A DNA stretch of 43,271 nt from Bacteroidales bacterium (GTDB lineage: Bacteria > Bacteroidota > Bacteroidia > Bacteroidales > WCHB1-69): assembly GCA_028684405.1 (NCBI GenBank), contig JAQUGA010000002.1, forward strand, positions 1 through 43,271. Direction: 5' to 3'. The notes under the pieces are model-generated. The model did no database searches. It was not told where the DNA came from and saw only the letters and a list, made by a program, of their open reading frames with translations. The position numbers were made by a program, and so were the translations under genes. This document shows positions 1 to 7,031 of the stretch, one piece after another (position 1 is the first letter of the stretch; every line of letters begins with the position of its first letter).

Positions 1-33
1 GAACATCAAAATAATCAAGGTTCAGACAAATGA
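1..33 (+). CDS. 3' end of upstream gene, probably hsdM (partial)
   Basis: Frame 1 is open from the window edge and reads EHQNNQGSDK before a TGA at 31-33. That TGA overlaps the ATG of hsdS at 30-32 (ATGA), the usual junction of translationally coupled genes. In type I restriction loci the gene just before hsdS is commonly the methyltransferase subunit hsdM. The identity is inferred from context only, because ten residues are too few to recognise a family. Confidence 0.5.
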   Translation, partial: EHQNNQGSDK

Positions 34-35
34 AA
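1..35 (+). repeat. Direct repeat copy 1 (hsdM/hsdS junction)
   Basis: These 35 bases align without gaps to 754-788 inside hsdS, with 30 of 35 identical by hand count. The last 23 bases differ at one position only. Here the segment spans the end of the upstream gene and the hsdS start. Similarity runs up to the window edge, so the repeat may extend further upstream. Confidence 0.8.
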
Positions 36-1415
36 AAATACGACAACTATAAAGACTCAGGCATTGAATGGATTGGGGAAATTCCTGAGCATTGGATAAG
101 CATTCCAATGAGATTTTTGCTGAGACAAAAGATAACTGACGGACCTCACGAAACCCCCCAATTTTTAGCGGAAGGCATTCCTTTTTTATCTGTTGATGGT
201 ATTCAGAATGGGGAATTAGTTTTTGAAGGTTGCAGGAAAATATCAGAAGAAGACCATAACAGGTATAAACAAAAATGTATTGTTGAGCAACACGATATTT
301 TAATGGGAAAAGCAGCATCTGTAGGTAAAGTAGCCCAAGTAAAAGTTGATTTTGAATTTAGTATTTGGTCGCCACTTGCTCTTTTAAAACCAAATCACAA
401 TAAAATTACATCTTCATACTTTGAATATTTCCTAAAAAGTACATATGCTAAGGATAATGCAAATATCCTTTCAACTTTTAATACCCAACAGAATATAAGT
501 ATGACTGATATTCCAAGGATTTATTATGTAATACCCAATTCAATTGAAGAACAAACCGCCATCGCCAACTACCTCGACCGCAAAACAGCCGAGATAGACG
601 AACTGATAGCCGACAAAAAACGCCTGCTCGAACTCTACGAAGAAGAAAAAACAGCCATCATCAACCAAGCCGTTACAAAAGGTCTGAACCATGATTACGA
701 AGGATTAAGTGATGACCCTGATTTTGAAAACCAAACTGAAATCAAGCCATCAGGGAAATCCAAAAAATCAAGGTTCAGACCAATGAAAGAGAGCGGTATT
801 GAATGGTTGGGGGAAATACCTGAGCATTGGGAGGTGAAGAGATTGAAGTATGTCGTCAGCTTAAATGATGAAACTCTTTCTGAAAAGACAGACGAAGAAA
901 TGCATATTGACTATATTGAAATAGGAGGACTAAAAAACGGTAATATAGGTTCAACAGAGTACCGTTTTGGAAATGCACCATCGCGGGCAAGAAGAATTGT
1001 TAGAAATGGCGATGTTATAGTTTCAACAGTAAGAACATATTTAAAAGCCATTGCCCAAATCTCTGATGATAAAGATGGTTATATAGCTTCTACTGGTTTT
1101 GCTATTTTAAGACCCAAAAAGATTGATTCAAAATTTTTAGGTTATTATTCGTATAGTCCATTTTTTATTGATAACACAATAGCAAATTCAGTGGGAGTTA
1201 CATATCCTGCAATCAATGCTTCGAATATTTTAGAATTTCCAATTCAAATACCACCCATTGAAGAACAAAAAGCCATCGTCCATCACATCGAAATCGAATG
1301 TACCCGAATCGATGCCAAAATAAATAATACCAAAAAACTAATCGGCCTACTCACCGAATACCGTACCGCCTTAATCAGCGAAGTAGTAACAGGAAAAATA
1401 AAAGTTACGGATTGA
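30..1415 (+). CDS. hsdS: Type I restriction-modification specificity subunit HsdS
   Basis: HsdS chooses the bipartite DNA target of a type I restriction-modification complex and docks two HsdM and two HsdR subunits. The 461-residue protein shows the expected two-fold design. Each half opens with a near-identical motif (GIEWIGEIPEHW at about 11-22, GIEWLGEIPEHW at about 256-267). A variable target-recognition domain follows. Each half closes with IEEQ.AI plus a charged helix (about 172-220 and 409-455), the conserved coiled-coil spacers. The ATG at 30 overlaps the upstream stop (ATGA). In the same frame a TAA stop at 12-14 precedes SRFRQM, while the matching site inside the gene reads KSRFRPM. 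The central linker therefore looks like a read-through copy of the gene's own start region. The codons of the first spacer look more GC-rich than those of the recognition domains, which fits mosaic origin. The family call is secure; the target sequence cannot be predicted. Confidence 0.96.
   Translation: MKKYDNYKDSGIEWIGEIPEHWISIPMRFLLRQKITDGPHETPQFLAEGIPFLSVDGIQNGELVFEGCRKISEEDHNRYKQKCIVEQHDILMGKAASVGKVAQVKVDFEFSIWSPLALLKPNHNKITSSYFEYFLKSTYAKDNANILSTFNTQQNISMTDIPRIYYVIPNSIEEQTAIANYLDRKTAEIDELIADKKRLLELYEEEKTAIINQAVTKGLNHDYEGLSDDPDFENQTEIKPSGKSKKSRFRPMKESGIEWLGEIPEHWEVKRLKYVVSLNDETLSEKTDEEMHIDYIEIGGLKNGNIGSTEYRFGNAPSRARRIVRNGDVIVSTVRTYLKAIAQISDDKDGYIASTGFAILRPKKIDSKFLGYYSYSPFFIDNTIANSVGVTYPAINASNILEFPIQIPPIEEQKAIVHHIEIECTRIDAKINNTKKLIGLLTEYRTALISEVVTGKIKVTD
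754..788 (+). repeat. Direct repeat copy 2 (hsdS central linker)
   Basis: This is the internal partner of the repeat at 1-35. It lies in the linker between the two half-subunits and encodes KSKKSRFRPMKE. At the position matching the TAA at 12-14 it has AAA (765-767), so the frame stays open. Two direct copies flanking the first half-subunit could recombine and delete or exchange that half. Confidence 0.8.
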
Positions 1416-1416
1416 T

Positions 1417-2226
1417 ATGGACAAGTATAAAAATAAATATCGTATTCAATCACACAGAAAACCCGGTTGGGATTATTCCAATAATGGGTATTATTTTATT
1501 ACCATCGTTACCCAAAATCGCGAATGCAATCTTGGAGATATTGTCAAGACGCACGGCCGTGCGTCTGATATTGCACAAATCCGATTATCCGATTTTGGTA
1601 AAATCGTTGAGAATGAATGGTTAAAATCATTTGAAATACGAAAGGAATTGTTTTTGGATGTGTATGTGGTAATGCCAAATCATATTCACGCCATTATAAT
1701 TTTGGACAAAAATGAAAATGATACCAACGGTTTGGTTGATACCAACGGTTTGAACGAATTGGATGGTTTGAATGAATTGGATGGTTTGAATGAATCGGAT
1801 GGTTTGAATGAATCGGATGGTATGAATGAATCGCGCGTCGTAGAGACGCACGGCCGTGCGTCTCTACGACCCAACGACCAACCCAACGACCAACCCAACG
1901 ACCAACCCAACGACCAACCCAACGAACATCCCAACGAACATCCCACCGAACATCCCACCGAACATCCCACCGAACAAACAAAATTCATCCGCAAACCAAA
2001 ATCGATATCGTCATTTATTGCGGGGTTTAAATCGGCGGTTAATTCGAAAATTGATGATTACATTGATGCAAACAATTTGGATATTCCAAAATACAATCGG
2101 AACAATCATTTTTTTCAATCCAATTATCACGACCACATTATTCGTAATGAAAAATCCTACCGTACCATTTCTGAATACATTATAAACAATCCCCTAAATT
2201 GGGAAAACGACAAATTCAATGAATAG
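1417..2226 (+). CDS. REP-associated tyrosine transposase (RAYT, HUH/Y1 type)
   Basis: RAYTs are IS200/IS605-like single-strand nucleases that cleave and join DNA at REP hairpins and are usually single-copy and domesticated. The N-terminus (GWDYSNNGYYFITIVTQ) and the HUH metal site MPNHIH (H89, H91) are typical. The likely catalytic tyrosine is Y254 in SEYIINNPLNW, aligned by memory to the E. coli RAYT helix. The core looks intact, but at 269 aa it is long. Residues about 105-187 between HUH and Tyr are low-complexity: GLNESD repeats, then VVETHGRASLR encoded by a 34-bp palindrome, then nine PNDQ/PNEH/PTEH units. A second palindrome copy encodes KTHGRAS near residue 45. The ATG lies one base after the hsdS stop, and the stop overlaps the hsdR start by 8 bp. 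The gene is therefore co-translated with the restriction genes rather than a free insertion. No transposon ends were seen. Whether the protein is active is unknown. Confidence 0.9.
   Translation: MDKYKNKYRIQSHRKPGWDYSNNGYYFITIVTQNRECNLGDIVKTHGRASDIAQIRLSDFGKIVENEWLKSFEIRKELFLDVYVVMPNHIHAIIILDKNENDTNGLVDTNGLNELDGLNELDGLNESDGLNESDGMNESRVVETHGRASLRPNDQPNDQPNDQPNDQPNEHPNEHPTEHPTEHPTEQTKFIRKPKSISSFIAGFKSAVNSKIDDYIDANNLDIPKYNRNNHFFQSNYHDHIIRNEKSYRTISEYIINNPLNWENDKFNE
1547..1566. repeat. 20-bp perfect palindrome, REP-like core copy 1
   Basis: The sequence agacgcacggccgtgcgtct is its own reverse complement and is identical to the middle 20 bases of the longer palindrome at 1837-1870. It lies in frame in the RAYT gene and encodes part of KTHGRAS. 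It is far more GC-rich than its surroundings. A GC-rich hairpin of this kind is what RAYTs are known to recognise as REP sequences; that it is the target here is inference. Confidence 0.85.
1729..1833 (+). repeat. 18-bp minisatellite in rayT (GLNESD units)
   Basis: About six tandem 18-bp units of the type ggtttgaatgaatcggat run to the edge of the palindrome. The first (GLVDTN) and last (GMNES) are degenerate and the middle four nearly identical. Eighteen is a multiple of three, so gain or loss of units keeps the RAYT frame open. Confidence 0.9.
1837..1870. repeat. 34-bp perfect palindrome, REP-like element inside rayT
   Basis: Seventeen bases on each side of the 1853/1854 centre are exactly self-complementary (arm gtcgtagagacgcacgg). 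The element encodes VVETHGRASLR in the RAYT frame. Because it is a palindrome, the reverse strand reads the same peptide, as seen in the antisense ORF track. It separates two different tandem repeats. It could extrude as a cruciform or form a strong mRNA hairpin in the middle of the operon. Confidence 0.95.
1870..1977 (+). repeat. 12-bp minisatellite in rayT (PNDQ/PNEH/PTEH units)
   Basis: Nine consecutive 12-bp units begin with cccaacgaccaa, drift to cccaacgaacat and end as cccaccgaacat. The stepwise drift suggests growth by slippage or unequal exchange. Unit length keeps the frame. All frames through this region are open, which explains the overlapping shadow ORFs in the track. Confidence 0.93.
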
Positions 2227-5200
2227 CATAACAACCGAAAATACATTTGAAACCGCCCTTGTACAAACATTGGTAGAGCAAGGTGGTTACACACAAGGAA
2301 ATGCCGAAGATTACAGCAAAGAATTGGGGATGTTCAAATATGAGGTGATTGCTTTTTTGCAAACATCTCAACCCAAAAGATGGGCTAAAATCTCTGCCAT
2401 ACACGGAGCCGATACCGATAATAGAATTATACAACGCTTATCCAAAGAACTCGATTTAAGAGGCAGTTTAGATGTACTTAGGAATGGTTTTGTAGATTAT
2501 GGTGTACGTTTCCAAATGGCCTATTTTCAACCTGCTTCGGGGCTTAACCCTGATGCGGTGGATTTATACAATAAAAATAGCTTAAAAGTGTATCGCCAAA
2601 TCTATTACAGCACCAAAAATAAAAACTCGGTAGATGTTGTACTGGCACTAAACGGGATTCCTGTGGCTACATTAGAACTGAAAAATCAGTTTACAGGTCA
2701 AAACGTTGGCAACGCTTTAAAGCAATACAGTTCAACAAGGGATAATAAAGAGCTGCTGTTCGCTTTCAAAAAAAGGACATTGGTACACTTTGCTGTTGAC
2801 CAAGACGAGGTATTTATGACCACAAAATTAGATGGTAGTAAAACATTTTGGTTGCCATTTAATAAAGGAGCAAACAACGGAAAAGGAAATCCGCAAAATG
2901 AAAATGGCTATAGAACGGCTTACTTGTGGGAATACATTTTGCAGAAAGATAGTTGGATGGAAATTTTGCAACGTTTCTTGCATTTAGAAACGGAAGAGTT
3001 TGAATCTAATGGCAAAATTTACAAGAAAGAAAAATTAATATTCCCTCGATACCATCAATTAGATGCCGTCCGTAAAATCAGTAAAAATGTACTCGAAGTT
3101 GGAGCAGGCACAAATTATTTAATACAACATTCAGCAGGCTCGGGCAAAAGTAATTCCATTGCTTGGTTGGCGTACAGGCTTTCAAGTTTGCATAACGAAC
3201 AAGACAATAGGATTTTTGACTCGGTGATTGTGGTTACCGATAGAAAAGTACTCGACCAACAATTGCAAAACACCATTTATCAATTTGAACATAAAACGGG
3301 TGTTGTTCAGCGAATAGATAAAGACAGTACACAATTAGCCGATGCTTTGTGCTATGGTACAAATATTATTATTACCACTTTGCAAAAATTTCCTTTTGTG
3401 GTGGATAAAGTTGGCGAGTTGCCCGACCGAAACTATGCAGTAATTATTGATGAAGCTCATAGTTCTCAGGGAGGCGAAGCAAGTAAAAAAATGAAAGAGG
3501 TTTTAGCGGCAAAATCATTAGAGAATGCTGTAGAAGAAGACCTATCTGATGACTATACAGGCGATGATTTTATAAGAGAGGAAATAGAACGTTCCGCAAA
3601 AGCAAGAGGTCAGCAAAGTAATATTTCATTTTTTGCATTTACCGCTACGCCAAAGTACAAAACCTTACAAGTTTTTGGTCATAAAGACCAGCCTGACGGC
3701 AAGGCAGGCACCGAAGGCAAACCGCAACCCTTTCATTTGTATTCAATGCGGCAAGCCATTGAAGAAGGGTTTATTTTAGATGTTTTGAAAAATTACGTCA
3801 CTTATGAACTTTACTTTAAACTGACCAAAGCCATTGAAGATGACCCCAATTTGAACAAAAAGAAAGCGGCAAAAGCAATTGGTAAATTCGTTTCCTTGCA
3901 TCCGCATAATTTGGCTCAAAAAACAGAAATCATTATTGAACATTTCAAGCAAATTGTTTCTAAAAAAATTGGAGGAAGAGCAAAAGCAATGGTGGTATGT
4001 GGTTCAAGGTTACACGCCAAACGCTATTTTGAAGAATTTAATAAGTACATAAAGGAAAAAGGCTATCAAAACGACATTAAAATACTTGTAGCATTCTCGG
4101 GTAAAGTAATAGATGATAACGCCCCTGATGGAGTTTCTGAACCACAAATGACAGGCTATAGCGAAAGAGAATTACCTGAAATTTTTGACAGTGAAGATTA
4201 CAAAATTTTAATAGTAGCCGACAAATACCAAACAGGTTTTGATCAACCACTTTTACAAACAATGTATGTAGATAAAAAACTCTCAGGAGTAAAAGCAGTA
4301 CAAACCTTATCCCGTTTAAACAGAACTTGTGCGGGGAAAGAAGATACATTTGTTTTAGACTTCGTAAATGACCGCGAAACAATTTTTGAATCGTTTCAAC
4401 CCTATTATGAAATTACATCGGTTACTGAAGAAACAGACATCAATCATTTATACGACTTAAAAGCAAGATTGGATGAATTTCAGCTCTATTGGAAAACAGA
4501 AATTGAAGCGTTTGCAAATGTTTATTTCCATCCTGAAACAAAGCTGAATAGCCCGAAACAACAAAAACACCTCTATTCATTTACCGATCCTGCCGTTGAT
4601 AGATTTAAGGAAATAGAGGAAGAAGAAAAACAAGACGAGTTTAAAAAAGGATTACGAACCTGGACTAACCTTTACGCCTTCTTGGCTCAAATTATGCCAT
4701 TTGTTGACCCAGATTTTGAACGGTTTTATGCTTATGCGAAACTTTTACAAACGAGATTACCAAAGAGAGAACTTTCTGAAAGTTTGCATTTAGACGATGA
4801 AGTGGCTTTGGAATATTATCGTTTACAGAAAATCAAAGAAGGTTCAATTGATTTGTTGACAGGAGAGACAGGAGAATTGAGCGGGACAACAGAAGCAGGT
4901 TTAAAACGAGCAAAAGACGAAGAGGCTTTACTCTCTGAAATTATCAATGTGCTGAACGACCGTTTTGGAACTGAATTCGAAGAGGCTGACAAACTTTTCT
5001 TCGACCAAATAGAAGCGGAATTGATGGAAGATGAAACGCTTCAAACGCAAGCAAAAGTAAATAAGATTGATACTTTTAAATACGCCTTTGAAGATTTGTT
5101 TATCACGAAACTGATTGACCGAATGGATCAAAATCAGGAAATCTTTGAGAAAATCCTTGACGATAAAGTGTTTGGAGGCTTAGTTAAAGAACTAATGATG

Positions 5201-5230
5201 AAAAAAGTATATAAGAAAATGAATGAATAA
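2219..5230 (+). CDS. hsdR: Type I restriction enzyme motor/nuclease subunit HsdR
   Basis: HsdR cuts DNA and translocates it with ATP hydrolysis as part of the type I complex. The 1003-residue protein has an N-terminal nuclease domain with the PD-(D/E)xK-like segment ATLELKNQ (about 151-157). An SF2 helicase core follows: Walker A HSAGSGKS (304-311), motif Ia VVTDRK, DEAH (411-414), FFAFTATP (motif III), and GFDQPLLQ...QTLSRLNR (motifs V-VI). The C-terminal part (from about 830) is helical and charged and fits the HsdS/HsdM docking region. Length and motifs match a full, intact family member. The ATG lies inside the end of rayT (overlap 2219-2226), so translation is probably coupled to that gene. 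The order hsdS-rayT-hsdR is unusual because of the gene in between. No frameshift is visible. Confidence 0.97.
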   Translation: MNSITTENTFETALVQTLVEQGGYTQGNAEDYSKELGMFKYEVIAFLQTSQPKRWAKISAIHGADTDNRIIQRLSKELDLRGSLDVLRNGFVDYGVRFQMAYFQPASGLNPDAVDLYNKNSLKVYRQIYYSTKNKNSVDVVLALNGIPVATLELKNQFTGQNVGNALKQYSSTRDNKELLFAFKKRTLVHFAVDQDEVFMTTKLDGSKTFWLPFNKGANNGKGNPQNENGYRTAYLWEYILQKDSWMEILQRFLHLETEEFESNGKIYKKEKLIFPRYHQLDAVRKISKNVLEVGAGTNYLIQHSAGSGKSNSIAWLAYRLSSLHNEQDNRIFDSVIVVTDRKVLDQQLQNTIYQFEHKTGVVQRIDKDSTQLADALCYGTNIIITTLQKFPFVVDKVGELPDRNYAVIIDEAHSSQGGEASKKMKEVLAAKSLENAVEEDLSDDYTGDDFIREEIERSAKARGQQSNISFFAFTATPKYKTLQVFGHKDQPDGKAGTEGKPQPFHLYSMRQAIEEGFILDVLKNYVTYELYFKLTKAIEDDPNLNKKKAAKAIGKFVSLHPHNLAQKTEIIIEHFKQIVSKKIGGRAKAMVVCGSRLHAKRYFEEFNKYIKEKGYQNDIKILVAFSGKVIDDNAPDGVSEPQMTGYSERELPEIFDSEDYKILIVADKYQTGFDQPLLQTMYVDKKLSGVKAVQTLSRLNRTCAGKEDTFVLDFVNDRETIFESFQPYYEITSVTEETDINHLYDLKARLDEFQLYWKTEIEAFANVYFHPETKLNSPKQQKHLYSFTDPAVDRFKEIEEEEKQDEFKKGLRTWTNLYAFLAQIMPFVDPDFERFYAYAKLLQTRLPKRELSESLHLDDEVALEYYRLQKIKEGSIDLLTGETGELSGTTEAGLKRAKDEEALLSEIINVLNDRFGTEFEEADKLFFDQIEAELMEDETLQTQAKVNKIDTFKYAFEDLFITKLIDRMDQNQEIFEKILDDKVFGGLVKELMMKKVYKKMNE

Positions 5231-5378
5231 AGCCAACGCAAAAGCCATACACAACTTGTCCCGATTTTTTATCGGGATTGCCAAGTCGCGCGAAAAGCCA
5301 ACCGCACTTCCAAAACTTGTCAATAAGTATGTCTTTGCCAACGCTGACATTACAAGCTAACGAGGGAGAATAATAATA
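5231..5378. other. Non-coding spacer after hsdR
   Basis: No supported gene is present. The spacer holds a short hairpin (5259-5277) and several repeats of the words gccaac and acttg, but I could not resolve an attachment site, terminal repeat or RNA gene. It separates the restriction operon from a transposase remnant, so it may be insertion-sequence debris. Confidence 0.5.
5259..5277. repeat. Hairpin TCCCGAT-T5-ATCGGGA
   Basis: A perfect 7-bp stem with a five-T loop lies 28 bases after the hsdR stop. No T-tract follows on the plus strand, so it is a poor intrinsic terminator. It may stabilise the 3' end of the mRNA or be a short interspersed repeat. Confidence 0.5.
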
Positions 5379-5624
5379 GTGTACATTTGTTCGACTCTTC
5401 AAAGAATTAATTTTAGCAAAGGTGGAGTTTCTGCCATAAGTGCAACAGCAAGAAAATTGGCTGTAATTATCTGGAATGTGATAGTTAAAAACAAACCATA
5501 CTACAATCCAAAAGAATATCTCTATCTTGACCAAAAAAGAAAATTAGGTTTAGTGAAGCGCATTCAAAAACAAATCACCAAATTTGAGCATTCAAAAGAA
5601 AATTTTGAATTTGTAACTGCTTGA
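5379..5624 (+). pseudogene. IS110-family transposase, C-terminal remnant
   Basis: The translated stretch KGG..AISATARKLAVIIWNVIVKNKPYYNPKEYL.LDQKRKLGLVKRIQKQI matches what I know of the extreme C-terminus of IS110/IS116/IS902 transposases of Bacteroidota. A full transposase of this family is over 300 residues; only about 65 recognisable residues remain. The DEDD catalytic domain and the conserved serine region are missing. The GTG at 5379 is simply the first start in the frame and homology probably begins near 5418. It is a decayed insertion at the edge of the restriction locus. Confidence 0.7.
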
Positions 5625-5760
5625 TTATGAATGCAAAAATTTGACGTTAGTCAGAATGGCTTAAAATTCTTCTTAAATTCAATGAATATGATAATAATTG
5701 TGAATTATTTTCATTCGTTCTCTCTTTTCTGCTATTTTTGCATAAAAAACAATAATTACT
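5625..5760. other. Intergenic spacer upstream of serS
   Basis: This is AT-rich sequence between the IS110 remnant and serS. Apart from the -7 element at 5733-5740 I see no gene or strong hairpin. Confidence 0.6.
5733..5740 (+). promoter_or_regulatory. Promoter -7 element for serS operon
   Basis: TATTTTTG matches the Bacteroidota TAnnTTTG element and lies 20 bases ahead of the serS ATG. No clear -33 TTTG at the usual 19-21 base spacing is visible. Confidence 0.6.
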
Positions 5761-7029
5761 ATGTTGCAAATAAATTTACTACGTCAACAACCTGATTTTG
5801 TTATCAATCGACTTAAAATTAAAAATTTTGATGCCACTGATTTAGTTTCAAAGATTTTGGAAATTGATACAAATCGTCGCAATGTGCAAAGACAAGCAGA
5901 CGATGCCCAAGCTGAATTAAACAAATTAGCAAAAGAGATAGGTCAACTTTTCAAAGAAGGCAATGCAGAAAAAGCCAATCTTCTCAAAGAAGAGACCACA
6001 AAAATTAAGGAATTATCCAAAGAGTTTGGTGCCGAATTATCCAAATTGGAGCAAGAACAACATCAATTGATTTTGACTTTACCCAATTTGCCACACGAAT
6101 CAGTAAAACCTGGACGTACTGCCGACGACAATGAAATTGTTGCTACATTTGGCGAAATAAAATCAGATGATTCATTGCTTCCACATTGGGAATTGACTCA
6201 AAAATACAATCTTATTGATTTTGATTTGGGAAGTAAAATCACAGGAGCCGGTTTTCCCGTATATCGTGGAAAAGGCGCAAAATTGCAAAGGGCTCTCATC
6301 CAGTATTTTCTCGATAAAGCTTCCGAAAATGGATACGAAGAAGTGCAGGTGCCTTATTTGGTAAATGAAGCTTCGGCATACGCAACTGGTCAACTTCCCG
6401 ACAAAGACGGACAAATGTATCATGCACAAACGGATAATCTCTACTTGATTCCTACAGCCGAAGTTCCAGTCACAAATATTTATAGAGATGTGATTGTGAA
6501 AACCGAAGAATTGCCCTTGAAAAACTGTGCTTATTCGGCATGTTTCCGCCGTGAAGCAGGGTCGTACGGAAAAGATGTTCGTGGATTAAATCGTTTGCAC
6601 CAGTTTGACAAAGTGGAAATCGTACAAATAACGCATCCCGAAGATTCCTACAAAACCTTAGAAGTCATGAAAGATTATGTGGCATCTATTATCAAAGAAT
6701 TAAATTTACCATTCCGTATTTTGCGACTTTGTGGGGGCGACATAAGTTTCACATCCGCTTTAACATACGATATGGAAGTTTACTCAAAAGGACAAAATAG
6801 ATGGCTGGAGGTAAGTTCTGTTTCTAATTTTGAAACATTTCAAACCAGTCGCTTAAAACTCAGATTTAAAGATAAAGAGGGTAAAATGCAATTTGCTCAT
6901 TCTCTAAATGGAAGTGCCTTGGCATTGCCTCGCATTATGGCAGCATTGATCGAAAACAACCAAACAACTGATGGAATAAATGTTCCTGAAGTGTTACATA
7001 AATATACAAACTTTACAAAAATTCAATAA
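5761..7029 (+). CDS. serS: Seryl-tRNA synthetase
   Basis: This cytoplasmic enzyme charges tRNA-Ser (and tRNA-Sec where present) with serine in an ATP-dependent reaction. The 422 residues match the bacterial family length. Residues about 27-105 form the long antiparallel coiled-coil arm that grips the tRNA variable arm. The class II core follows, with motif 2 FRREAGSYGKDVRGLNRLHQF (from 262) and motif 3 LNGSALALPR (382-391), including the motif 3 arginine R391. The start MLQINLLRQQPD is the normal family N-terminus. It heads an operon with the lipoprotein (2-base gap), TPR and rsmA genes, served by the -7 element at 5733. Nothing unusual was seen. Confidence 0.98.
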   Translation: MLQINLLRQQPDFVINRLKIKNFDATDLVSKILEIDTNRRNVQRQADDAQAELNKLAKEIGQLFKEGNAEKANLLKEETTKIKELSKEFGAELSKLEQEQHQLILTLPNLPHESVKPGRTADDNEIVATFGEIKSDDSLLPHWELTQKYNLIDFDLGSKITGAGFPVYRGKGAKLQRALIQYFLDKASENGYEEVQVPYLVNEASAYATGQLPDKDGQMYHAQTDNLYLIPTAEVPVTNIYRDVIVKTEELPLKNCAYSACFRREAGSYGKDVRGLNRLHQFDKVEIVQITHPEDSYKTLEVMKDYVASIIKELNLPFRILRLCGGDISFTSALTYDMEVYSKGQNRWLEVSSVSNFETFQTSRLKLRFKDKEGKMQFAHSLNGSALALPRIMAALIENNQTTDGINVPEVLHKYTNFTKIQ

Positions 7030-7031
7030 AC

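Noticed and set aside
1729-1977. CRISPR-like array
   Set aside because: The units are short, contiguous and lack unique spacers; they encode repeated peptides inside a gene. They are minisatellites.
1627-1994. Antisense and alternate-frame ORFs rich in repeats (four in the track)
   Set aside because: They exist because 12- and 18-bp tandem repeats and a palindrome leave every frame open. The rayT frame carries the HUH motif and the conserved C-terminus and is flanked by tight gene junctions.
5231-5378. Integron attC site or transposon end suggested by repeated gccaac/acttg words
   Set aside because: I could not pair the words into the two-box attC fold or find matching terminal repeats, and no integrase is nearby.
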